A stretch of 64,000 nt of DNA. Origin: Alicyclobacillus pomorum DSM 14955 (GTDB taxonomy: Bacteria; Bacillota; Bacilli; Alicyclobacillales; Alicyclobacillaceae). Positions 1-6,715 of the stretch are shown piece by piece. Position 1 is the stretch's first letter. The number at the start of each line of letters is the position of its first letter. A program made the position numbers and the translations under genes. Location of the stretch: assembly GCF_000472905.1 (NCBI RefSeq), contig NZ_AXAR01000008.1, positions 1 to 64,000 of the forward strand, given 5' to 3'. The notes beneath the pieces are model-generated. The model made no database searches. It was not told the origin of the DNA and saw only the letters and a program-made list of their open reading frames with translations.

Positions 1-3
1 GAC

Positions 4-249
4 GTGAAAAAAGTCAATCCCGAGCAATGGAAAAGCCCATCGCAAGTGGAACAGCTTGCTAGAAAGTATATCGACAAGTTGGGTCTTGCGGTTCCCGAAC
101 AACGCATCAAGCAATTTATGGATGCGTATCAGGACGCAATAAAGAACGGATCGAACGCTGATGAATTGATTGAAAAATACGGTAAGAATGTAGATGAAGG
201 GACCGCAAAGGCGATTAAAAAATATGTTTCGAAATCAAAATCAACATAA
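4..249 (+). CDS. Small hypothetical helical protein (may be cut by window edge)
   Basis: An 81-residue, charged, mostly helical protein with no signal peptide or membrane segment. I do not recognise the family. The GTG at position 4 is the first start visible, but the frame is open to base 1, so the true start may lie outside the window. A strong hairpin terminator follows within 10 bases. Residues of about 24-62 recur in a degenerate copy near 1984-2096, which shows that this locus has been duplicated. The conserved substitutions between the copies suggest it was once coding in both. Confidence 0.6.
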   Translation: MKKVNPEQWKSPSQVEQLARKYIDKLGLAVPEQRIKQFMDAYQDAIKNGSNADELIEKYGKNVDEGTAKAIKKYVSKSKST

Positions 250-256
250 AACCGGT

Positions 257-292
257 ATCTCGGAGGGGTAACTGTACCCCTCCGAGATGTTT
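257..292 (+). terminator. Intrinsic terminator after the first gene
   Basis: Perfect 14-bp stem (257-270 with 275-288) and a 4-base loop, followed by a short T-rich stretch. It directly follows the stop codon at 247-249. Confidence 0.75.
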
Positions 293-334
293 GCTGGTCT
301 GACTTAAAAAGTACATTCCGCGGTAACTTTCCTC

Positions 335-548
335 AAGGGAACGTGTCTGAGGCTTTGACTCGCATAGACCCCATAAGGTGGACTTGTCCTACAAGATACC
401 TGTCCGTTCCAACTGGGAATGATACCTCACTATGATATGGCATGTCTGTGGTACACAAAAACTTCATATCCGGTACATCTCACCTCCCCCTTCTGAACGG
501 ACGTGCCACAGACAGGCATTGGACAGCCCTTGTGTGGCTGTCCAATGT
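335..548 (+). ncRNA. Candidate structured leader RNA, copy A
   Basis: This stretch is repeated at 2115-2337 with good conservation although no long frame is open. It contains an 11-bp outer stem (444-453/454 with 503-513) and a perfect 12-bp hairpin (517-528 with 536-547). Differences from copy B preserve pairing: a T-G pair in the outer stem is C-G in copy B, and a T-A pair in the inner stem is C-G. It lies upstream of a tiny membrane peptide gene at 700. I match it to no RNA family I know. It could be a 5' leader or an independent small RNA. Confidence 0.4.
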
Positions 549-699
549 TATATGCGATTCAAAGGTATAGGTGTGAAAGCTTACGCAATTGTTTGACTTA
601 CTCGCAGTCCCCCATCAAGAGCTGTACAGCTCGTTCATTGAATAGTAGGTAAAACCAGATGATGTGAACGATAAAGCGAACACCCAAGGAGGGCCGCCG

Positions 700-792
700 A
701 TGTCCTTCATCGTACGCTGGATCGTCGTATTTTTGGTCATCTTCATTTTGTTGATGTTTTTCGTGTTCAGTTTTTATTCGCAAGCGGGCTAG
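700..792 (+). CDS. Tiny single-pass membrane peptide (30 aa), copy A
   Basis: The reading frame starts at ATG 700 after an excellent ribosome binding site (AAGGAGGG at 686-693, 6-base spacer). It encodes 30 residues that are almost entirely one hydrophobic helix (roughly residues 4-25) with an Arg near the N-terminus. A near-identical peptide is encoded at 2457-2558. Size and composition resemble both the YjcZ-like tiny membrane proteins of Bacillus and type I toxin peptides; the sequence alone does not decide. The preceding structured region is duplicated with it. The C-terminal residues differ from copy B (YSQAG against IRKQAG) because of a small frame change. Confidence 0.55.
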   Translation: MSFIVRWIVVFLVIFILLMFFVFSFYSQAG

Positions 793-1117
793 TGCGTTCG
801 TCAGTCCGCAGCCCCGCCGAATTGGATGCACTGCAATTTGACGTCGGGCATAAGTCAACCCAACACGAGTGGTTCATCCACCGAGGGGACGTACTTAAAT
901 TCCTTCACCTGTTACGGAATGTAGTATTGCCCAAATGGCATGTAGGGAAATGACATGGTTAAAATGAAAAGAAAAGGCAAGTGAGTCACAGCTGGGCGGG
1001 TTTTTAAGATCGGCTTTATCAGTCGAATATCATGGGAATGTGCAAGAGAGATATGGACTCTGGCGGCTTTAGGGAGTGGTTCCCGGAAAGTTTGTGTAAA
1101 CTCCCATCGCAAGACAT
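793..1117. other. Gene-free interval
   Basis: No frame with a plausible start and coding character on either strand, and no recognisable RNA. It separates the copy A membrane peptide from the transposase remnant. Confidence 0.5.
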
Positions 1118-1400
1118 TAACGCTCGAATACGGCGAAGTAGAGATTGCTGATCGGCCGTTGCAGACAGTTTACGCCATGGTGTTCCTGATGCTATCCACT
1201 ACAAAATGAAGCAAGATGGCCAGGTGGTCAATAAGACCGCATACATGGTCGTGGGGATCGACCTGGAACGATGTAAAGAAAGATGTGCTGGGTATTTGGA
1301 TTGACAAGAACGAGTCGTCCAAGTTCTGGATGACGGTACGCAACGAGTTAAAGAGCCGTGGTGATTTCGTAACGAAATACGTGCGAGGTAAAGTCACCTG
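1118..1400 (+). pseudogene. IS256-family transposase remnant
   Basis: Read across frames, the segment gives fragments typical of the central part of IS256 (Mutator-type) transposases: a stretch like RPLQTVYAMVF, then DAIHYKMKQDGQVVNKTAYM followed by VVGIDLE, then DVLGIWIDKNESSKFW and NELKSRG. At least two frameshifts separate these pieces and both ends of the transposase are missing, so it cannot be functional. No terminal inverted repeats are visible nearby. It probably marks an old insertion that helped rearrange this end of the window. Confidence 0.65.
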
Positions 1401-1600
1401 GCGTAGTATATTCGTTTTTTGTTACGTAATTTTAGTCGGAGTTGTACCGAGGTGGTGCAATCTAGGTGGACAACTAACGTACATCGTTGTTCACTTACAA
1501 TCGGTCCCACAGTCGGCATGTATCATAGTCTAGTATCGGAATGGACAACTGCTTATTTGGTTTGCTTGATAGGTACAAGCCGTTGTTTTTGAACTGTGGT
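1401..1600. other. Gene-free interval after the transposase remnant
   Basis: I see no convincing coding frame. Immediately beyond it, around 1565-1580, begins a short motif (TTGATAGGTAC) that recurs at about 1884, part of the local repeats. Confidence 0.4.
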
Positions 1601-1661
1601 GGCATATAGTGAAATTACCCATCGACGCACCACCAAAGCCACCATCGTACATTCACCTCCC

Positions 1662-1700
1662 AATAAAACGCCCCCGTTTCTAGGGGCGTTTTATTGTTTG
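1662..1700 (+). terminator. Hairpin terminator, first of a repeated pair
   Basis: The stem AAAACGCCCC / GGGGCGTTTT with a short loop is followed by TATTGTTT. It is symmetrical enough to work in both directions. The same hairpin recurs at 1903-1937, and the two flank a 26-residue membrane peptide gene. Confidence 0.65.
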
Positions 1701-1807
1701 TCTAATAAGGGCGTACAAGCCGTGCATTTCTATGATACAAGCCGTCTCACAACTGAATCTCCCGCCATACCCTATATTAACTTTGGTTTATATGGAGGTG
1801 ACACAGA

Positions 1808-1888
1808 ATGTCCTTTGGCGTACGTCGTGCTGAAGTTGCGTTTCTCGTGATTTTTGTACTGTTCTTCATTCTTTTCCCTTTCTGTTGA
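1808..1888 (+). CDS. Tiny single-pass membrane peptide (26 aa)
   Basis: ATG 1808 follows GGAGGTG at 1794-1800 with a good spacer and encodes 26 residues: an MSFGVRRAE head and then a strongly hydrophobic helix ending in Cys. The MSFG start and the hydrophobic, Cys-ended tail resemble the YjcZ-like / tiny transmembrane families of spore formers (a family resemblance judged by eye). Its start and hydrophobic core also resemble the 30-31 residue peptides at 700 and 2457. A terminator-like hairpin follows within 15 bases. It is too short for routine gene callers. Confidence 0.5.
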   Translation: MSFGVRRAEVAFLVIFVLFFILFPFC

Positions 1889-1901
1889 TAGGTACGAGCC
1901 T

Positions 1902-1987
1902 AGTAAAACGCCCCGTACATAGGGGCGTTTTATTGTTTGTCTGATAAGGGCGTACAAGCCGCGCATGTCTATGATACAAGCCGTAAG
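1902..1987 (+). repeat. 85-bp direct repeat (other copy 1662-1747)
   Basis: Both copies contain the CGCCCC hairpin followed by a conserved stretch (GGGCGTACAAGCC, then CTATGATACAAGCCGT) with only a few differences. They lie 240 bp apart and bracket the 26-residue peptide gene. Confidence 0.75.
1903..1937 (+). terminator. Hairpin terminator, second of a repeated pair
   Basis: AAAACGCCCC / GGGGCGTTTT stem, followed by TATTGTTT. It lies 15 bases after the stop of the 26-residue peptide gene, so it is its likely terminator. Confidence 0.65.
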
Positions 1988-2096
1988 TTGGGTCTTGCGG
2001 TTCCCGAACAACGCATCAAGCAATTTGTGGATACGTATCAGGACGCAATAAGGAACGGATTGGATGAATTGATTCAAAAATACGGTAAGACTCATG
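1984..2096 (+). pseudogene. Degenerate partial copy of the first gene
   Basis: Closely matches bases of about 75-195, covering the core of the 81-residue protein. It lacks the original start and C-terminus and has lost a few internal bases. It lies directly before copy B of the structured cassette, the same order as at the left end, so the whole block was duplicated. Confidence 0.75.
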
Positions 2097-2114
2097 TATA
2101 GAACAGTAACTTTC

Positions 2115-2337
2115 CCCACGGGAAAGTGTCTGAGACTTTGACTCGCATAGACCCCACAAGGTGGACTTGTCCTACAAGATACCTGTCCGTTCCAACTTGG
2201 AATGATTTATCACTATGATATGGCATGTCTGTGGCACACAAAAACTTCATATCCGGTACATCCCACCTCCCCCCTTCCTATCTGAACGGACGTGCCACAG
2301 ACGGGCATCGGACAGCCACACAAGGGCTGTCCGATGC
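2115..2337 (+). ncRNA. Candidate structured leader RNA, copy B
   Basis: Counterpart of 335-548. The outer stem (2227-2237 with 2292-2302) is fully paired here. The inner hairpin (2306-2317 with 2325-2336) has the same arms as copy A apart from one compensated pair, but its 7-base loop is the exact reverse complement of copy A's loop, as if the hairpin had been flipped. A tiny membrane peptide gene follows, as in copy A. Confidence 0.4.
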
Positions 2338-2456
2338 TATATCGATTCAAAGGTAATACGTATGGAGCTTACGCAATGATCTTTGACTTACTCGCAGCCC
2401 CCTATCAAGAGCCGTACAGTTTATTCACGCGAACACCCAAGGAGGGGTTACCGCCG

Positions 2457-2558
2457 ATGGATATGTCCTTCATTGTACGCTGGATTGTCGTGTTTTTGGT
2501 CATCTTCATTCTGTTGATGTTTTTCGTGTTCAGTTTTATTCGCAAGCAAGCAGGCTAG
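2457..2558 (+). CDS. Tiny single-pass membrane peptide (31-33 aa), copy B
   Basis: Two in-frame ATGs (2457 and 2463) follow a strong AAGGAGGGG at 2439-2447; 2463 aligns with the copy A start. The product is one hydrophobic helix with a basic tail ending IRKQAG. Upstream in the same frame, a segment reading FDLLAAPYQEPYS is partly conserved in copy A as FDLLAVPHQELYS, hinting at a second micro-ORF. The tandem duplication of a tiny hydrophobic peptide with a structured RNA is reminiscent of type I toxin loci, but a YjcZ-like spore protein is an equal alternative. Confidence 0.55.
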   Translation: MDMSFIVRWIVVFLVIFILLMFFVFSFIRKQAG

Positions 2559-2687
2559 TGCGTTCGTCAGTCCGTACGGAAACTGGTGAGCTCTGGCGTG
2601 AACATGGCAACGGTTGCAGAGTTGACCGTCCACTCTGATGTCAACGTAACACGTCGGTAGCATTTAAGATGGGTTTGCACCAGACCC

Positions 2688-3770
2688 TTAGCGACTATAC
2701 GCGTTGGCCGCTTCTACCGACGGAAAGGCCAGCCATGCGTCTGGCAAGTGGCGCTGATGGTTCGGGTCTGTGGTCGACGGCGAGTTGACAATCTCTCCAT
2801 CCTTGTACAAAACGCTGGACGATCCACCGTCCATCGCACACGCGTTCACCGCGCCTAACTTCAGCATCTCATCCTGCACTTGGCGTTGGCTGGCACCCAT
2901 CCCCGATCCGCCTTTAAAACGGCCGTTGATGACGATGAAAATCACCGTACCATCCTTCCGTTGGCCGATGGCCGTACGTGGGTCGTATCCCCAACCACCG
3001 TCTCCGGACGTAATCATGGGCTTGCCGTCCACCACGAGTTCGGGGTGGAACTGCATGGCGTCGCGGACGCCCATTTGCTGGAGCTGGGCAACACTGTACC
3101 GCCCCATCACCATCACGCCGTCTTTGGTAAAGCCGACTGTGGTCCAATCTTCCGTGCCTTTGGGCCATTGTACCACTTGGCCGCCAGTCATCACGAGGCC
3201 GACTGGGATGCCGCCCCACCCCGCGCCTTGCGGGTCTTCAAATCCGCTGGCATTTGTGCCTGCCAATGCGCCCGTGCGTTTGACCATGTCGCTGATGTAC
3301 TCACCCATACCGTTCTGCACGTGGGCGGTCACCAATCGTACAAGTTTCGGGTTGTGTACCAGCATTGCATAGCCATTCCATCCGCTGCCGGACAACGGGA
3401 GAACTTCAATCGGCGAAGTTGACCTGGTGTCCGACACCACGTGGATGTATCTCGGGGCATTCGTGTTTTTGGGAGCCTGGTGTAACGCTGCCCACAACTT
3501 GCTGTATTCTGCCGGCGTGGTCAGAAAGTGCGCCAAATACGCGTGACGCGTTGTAATCACCGTTTCAGCAGCTGTCAAACGAATACTGCGTCCCCACGGC
3601 GTGGCGAAACCGACGGTCACCAGCGCCGCAACGAATATCGCCGTGGTGAACGTGCTTCCAAACAGCCAGCGCAGGACCCTCCTGCGCTTGTGCTTCTTGC
3701 GTTGTTCACGTGTCAGTCTCCGTGACAAGGTCCTTTCCGTCGGTTCCGAAATTGGAACGAAACCATTCAA
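2688..3770 (-). CDS. Membrane-anchored phosphodiester glycosidase family protein
   Basis: Encodes 360 residues from a TTG start chosen because AGGAG lies 7 bases upstream. A basic N-terminus and one membrane helix (about residues 35-60) anchor the protein. The outer C-terminal domain matches the phosphodiester glycosidase / NAGPA-type domain (DUF2233): it carries the typical NASGF, the region ending ITSGDGGWGYDPRTAIG, INGR, and near the C-terminus AMDGGSSS. Members remove sugar phosphodiester caps or are linked to exopolysaccharide, so a surface-glycan role is inferred. The gene stands alone among rearranged DNA. The exact substrate is unknown. Confidence 0.85.
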   Translation of the reverse strand: MNGFVPISEPTERTLSRRLTREQRKKHKRRRVLRWLFGSTFTTAIFVAALVTVGFATPWGRSIRLTAAETVITTRHAYLAHFLTTPAEYSKLWAALHQAPKNTNAPRYIHVVSDTRSTSPIEVLPLSGSGWNGYAMLVHNPKLVRLVTAHVQNGMGEYISDMVKRTGALAGTNASGFEDPQGAGWGGIPVGLVMTGGQVVQWPKGTEDWTTVGFTKDGVMVMGRYSVAQLQQMGVRDAMQFHPELVVDGKPMITSGDGGWGYDPRTAIGQRKDGTVIFIVINGRFKGGSGMGASQRQVQDEMLKLGAVNACAMDGGSSSVLYKDGEIVNSPSTTDPNHQRHLPDAWLAFPSVEAANAYSR

Positions 3771-3861
3771 ATGATCTACTCCTCTCGCTGTATGATGTAG
3801 GTATGAAAAAGTGAGTACGCGATACTTCTCTGTACATGCCCTACAGAAGTTCACATGCACT

Positions 3862-3905
3862 ACAACAAAGGCCTCCCACGATTTGGTGTGGGGGCCTTTG
3901 TCATC
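3862..3905 (-). terminator. Hairpin terminator downstream of the 53-aa ORF
   Basis: Stem CAAAGGCC / GGCCTTTG with an extended pairing region; the minus strand continues into TTTGTTGT. It would end the transcript that starts at the c-di-AMP riboswitch. Confidence 0.5.
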
Positions 3906-4005
3906 ACAGTGCGCTTCTCATCAAACAAAAACCACTCCACGGTCTGGACACGGAAATTGGACGGTAGTGGTTCACCCGGGTTCGCCTACCCTCCATCCCC
4001 TGTCT

Positions 4006-4167
4006 TTATGAGTTACCTCGTTGGGACATGTATCTTTTGTCACTTCGACGACCACAGGGCGGAATTACCCATCTTCTGGAACGATTCATGTGCTGCAATT
4101 TGTCTAGGTACGATATAACCTCAGAATTTTGCAGTAATTTCTTCAGTTCGGCTCTCCTGGCTTGCAT
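4006..4167 (-). CDS. Small ORF of unknown function behind a c-di-AMP riboswitch
   Basis: A 53-residue basic protein. The ATG at 4167 follows AAAGGATGAGG with a good spacer. The N-terminal half (ELKKLLQNSEVISYLDKLQ) is predicted helical and vaguely recalls Spo0E-like phosphatases, but it lacks enough of the signature to name it. It is the first frame downstream of the riboswitch and its terminator, and it is followed by another hairpin, so it looks like the single regulated gene of this unit. A truncated relic of a larger gene is also possible. Confidence 0.4.
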   Translation of the reverse strand: MQARRAELKKLLQNSEVISYLDKLQHMNRSRRWVIPPCGRRSDKRYMSQRGNS

Positions 4168-4249
4168 ACAATCCTCATCCTTTCCCGATGGTAGTATTTC
4201 GTTTACGTACTTGTGTCCTTGGGTACGTCGATGCATTAGGGTGTTTTCA

Positions 4250-4286
4250 GACAGAAAACCCCCGCAGATTGTATCTACGGGGGTGA
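4250..4286 (-). terminator. Terminator of the c-di-AMP riboswitch
   Basis: The stem is 4258-4268 with 4274-4284, one mismatch, and a minus-strand tail TTTTCTGTCT. Its position just after the aptamer fits the expression platform of an OFF switch. Confidence 0.7.
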
Positions 4287-4321
4287 TTCAATCAAGTCTG
4301 TGTCGTTGGGCATAAAACCGC

Positions 4322-4447
4322 TCTCCTCTCTTAAACGCTTACGAAGTTAGCTGTCGGGTTTGGGATTAAGAGATTTCCCTACCAGTCAGCTAGACTGGAT
4401 TCACCCCCAAGATTGGTTCCCCCGTTCCCTTTCGGGATTCAGCGCAA
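4322..4447 (-). promoter_or_regulatory. c-di-AMP riboswitch (ydaO-yuaA type)
   Basis: Read on the minus strand, the segment carries the conserved blocks of this class in order: GAATCCC, GGGAACGGGGGAACC, GGGGGTGAATCC, GGTAGGGAA, AACCCGACAGCTAACTTCGTAAGC and then AGAGAGGAG. In known members, c-di-AMP binding favours termination, and the genes controlled concern wall hydrolases, potassium or osmolyte transport. Here an intrinsic terminator follows directly and the next gene is a 53-residue ORF of unknown function. Confidence 0.88.
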
Positions 4448-4727
4448 CACGATATTCAGTTTCGTAAAGTGTAGCTCGTCCATCACGAAACATCAAAGAT
4501 TGAATTGTATAGAAAATGCGAGGATACAGCCGAATTTCGCAGGAAAGAACGGCACATTTGACCTATACGTGAATGACCCACACCCAATATTCGCCGATTC
4601 TCCCCTCCGATTCATGCGGTTTGACAAAGAAAATACTGAGTATTACGATCATTCAAGTAATACTACTGATAATCATCATAGATAGGTCTCGAAAGGATGA
4701 TCCCCTCTGATTACACCCTTAACTCCT

Positions 4728-6296
4728 ATGGATTTTAAACGTAGAGCGTTGAAGTTGTACCCGAACAAAGTAGCGGTCATCGACGGAGAGTTGCGGTTTA
4801 CATACCGGGAGTTTTCTGAACGCACGAACCGTCTTTCTCATGGATTGCAATCTTTAGGCGTTACAACAAATACCAAAGTAGCGGTCCTGGCGCCGAATAC
4901 GCATGAAATGCTGGAGTGCTTTTACGGAGTCTGTCAGATTGGCGCGGTGCTGGTACCTCTTAACATTCGCCTCAAACCTGACGAAATTCGGCACATTGTG
5001 AATCACAGCGATGCCGAAATCCTCATTGTCGATTCCGAATGGGGCTCCGTAGTGGAAGACATCGTTGCCACCTTGCCCAAGGTCCGTCACGTCATCCAAG
5101 TGAACAGTGGCTACGGCTCGCCATTACAGGCCATCGATTACGAACAACTCCTCGCCGCGTCATCACCTGCGGACATTCGCACGGCTATCGATGAAAATCA
5201 GCCCATCGCCATCAACTACACAAGTGGAACGACCTCGCGACCAAAGGGTGTCATCCTGACACACCGTAACACGTATATGAATGCAGCCGATTTCTTGCTG
5301 CATTTGCGGGTCTCGCATGAAGACGTTTATTTGCATACCCTGCCAATGTTTCATGTCAACGGCTGGGGTGGTGTCTGGGCCGTGACGGCGGTCGGAGGCA
5401 CGCACGTGTGTCTTCGCAAGATAAGCCCTGCTTATGTTCTGCAATTGTTTGAACGAGAGAAAATCACGCTCGCGTGCGGGGCTCCCACCGTACTCAACAT
5501 GCTCGTTCAAGCGCCAAACCTAACGGATGTGAAGCTGGAAACCAAACCACGCATCGCAACCGCCGGTTCGCCTCCAGCAGCCGCGATTATCGAAAAAGTA
5601 CAGAAGTACTTAAACATGGAAGTTATCCACGTCTACGGCATGACCGAAGCTTCCCCGTTTATTTCCTACTGTGAATGGCGCAAAGCGCATGAACAACTTC
5701 CAGCCGACCAACAGGCGGAAATCAAGGCCCGCCAGGGTGTGGAAATGGTTTTCAGCGGCGAAACCACTGTACTGCGCGAGGATGGGACCGAGGTCGAATG
5801 GAACGGTCGAGAAATTGGAGAGATTGTGGCCCGCGGCAACGTCGTCATGGAAGGTTATTATAAGGATCCCGAAGAGACGGCCAAAGTCATGCGCGACGGT
5901 TGGTTTCACACCGGCGATTTAGCCGTCATCCATCCAGACGGCTACATTGAAATCGTGGATCGCCTGAAGGACGTGATTATTTCGGGCGGAGAAAACGTGT
6001 CTTCCGTCGAGGTCGAAGGGGTGCTCCTAAAGCATTCCGCCATCATCGACGCGGCCGTCACTGCGAAACCTGATGATAAATGGGGTGAGGTCCCTGTGGC
6101 GTTCGTCGTTGTAAAACCGGGAATGGAAGTGACAGCGGACGAATTGGATCAATTCTGCCGGACTCACCTCGCAGGGTTCAAGGTGCCGAAATCGTATGAG
6201 TTTGTCAACGAATTGCCACGGACATCGACCGGGAAATTGCAGAAGTTTCAGCTGCGCGAGAAAGTATGGCAAGGTCGAGAGAGACGGGTCCAATAA
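4728..6296 (+). CDS. AMP-forming acyl-CoA synthetase (ligase)
   Basis: A 522-residue member of the ANL superfamily, which activates a carboxylic acid with ATP and joins it to CoA. Visible motifs are the P-loop YTSGTTSRPKG (about residues 165-175), YGMTEASPF, the GWFHTGD motif and the C-terminal PRTSTGKLQK catalytic lysine region. Length is normal for medium- or long-chain fatty acyl-CoA ligases; the substrate cannot be told. Start: the ATG at 4728 has no close ribosome binding site. In-frame codons back to 4701 add residues LITPLTP, matching the usual N-terminus of this subfamily, and AAAGG at 4692-4696 would suit a CTG start at 4707. A stop at 4698 limits extension. Confidence 0.9.
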   Translation: MDFKRRALKLYPNKVAVIDGELRFTYREFSERTNRLSHGLQSLGVTTNTKVAVLAPNTHEMLECFYGVCQIGAVLVPLNIRLKPDEIRHIVNHSDAEILIVDSEWGSVVEDIVATLPKVRHVIQVNSGYGSPLQAIDYEQLLAASSPADIRTAIDENQPIAINYTSGTTSRPKGVILTHRNTYMNAADFLLHLRVSHEDVYLHTLPMFHVNGWGGVWAVTAVGGTHVCLRKISPAYVLQLFEREKITLACGAPTVLNMLVQAPNLTDVKLETKPRIATAGSPPAAAIIEKVQKYLNMEVIHVYGMTEASPFISYCEWRKAHEQLPADQQAEIKARQGVEMVFSGETTVLREDGTEVEWNGREIGEIVARGNVVMEGYYKDPEETAKVMRDGWFHTGDLAVIHPDGYIEIVDRLKDVIISGGENVSSVEVEGVLLKHSAIIDAAVTAKPDDKWGEVPVAFVVVKPGMEVTADELDQFCRTHLAGFKVPKSYEFVNELPRTSTGKLQKFQLREKVWQGRERRVQ

Positions 6297-6584
6297 CCTG
6301 ATTTGACGTCGAATGACCGAGTATGAACGGGGCAAAGAATAAACAGGACCGTGTACTCGGTCAACTCCCCAAATCATCTGCACGCCAAAGAGCCACCGCA
6401 ACCGTATCGGTGACTCACGCAGGTGTACCTTCGATGAGGTTTGATTGGAGTATAACACGGCGTCGACGCAAAGTTTGTCGAAGTGTGCGGTTGTATAGTG
6501 GATGTCGTTATATTTATTGTCTCGCCTTTGACGCGGAAACCGACATAAAACGCACCATCCTATCGAATGGTATAAGAAACATTG

Positions 6585-6706
6585 GAATGAGAAGGTCCGA
6601 ATCGCAAGAACGGGGGACTCTTTGACGGGGTGAATCACAGCTTCTCGGCTGTGTAGGGAATCCTTCGCCCGAACCCGACAACTAACCTCGTAGGACTGTG
6701 AAGGAG
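6585..6706 (+). promoter_or_regulatory. c-di-AMP riboswitch before the NlpC/P60 gene
   Basis: Conserved blocks in order: GGTCCGAATC, GAACGGGGGAC, ACGGGGTGAATC, a GC hairpin, GTAGGGAA, CGAACCCGACAACTAACCTCGTAGG. Unlike the other copy at 4322-4447 there is no terminator between the aptamer and the gene. The 3' end of the aptamer region contains the AAGGAG ribosome binding site (6701-6706) of the following gene, so control at the level of translation is likely (inference). The regulated gene, a secreted wall hydrolase, is a classical target of this riboswitch class. Confidence 0.88.
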
Positions 6707-6715
6707 CGTGCCTGA

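Noticed and set aside
1586-1660. Minus-strand micro-ORF starting MYDGGFGG after GGAGGTGA
   Set aside because: The binding site is too close to the ATG, the continuation is not hydrophobic as YjcZ-like peptides require, and no second copy exists.
2880-3422. Long plus-strand frames opposite the phosphodiester glycosidase
   Set aside because: The minus-strand protein has clear family motifs; the plus-strand frames have no binding site or family.
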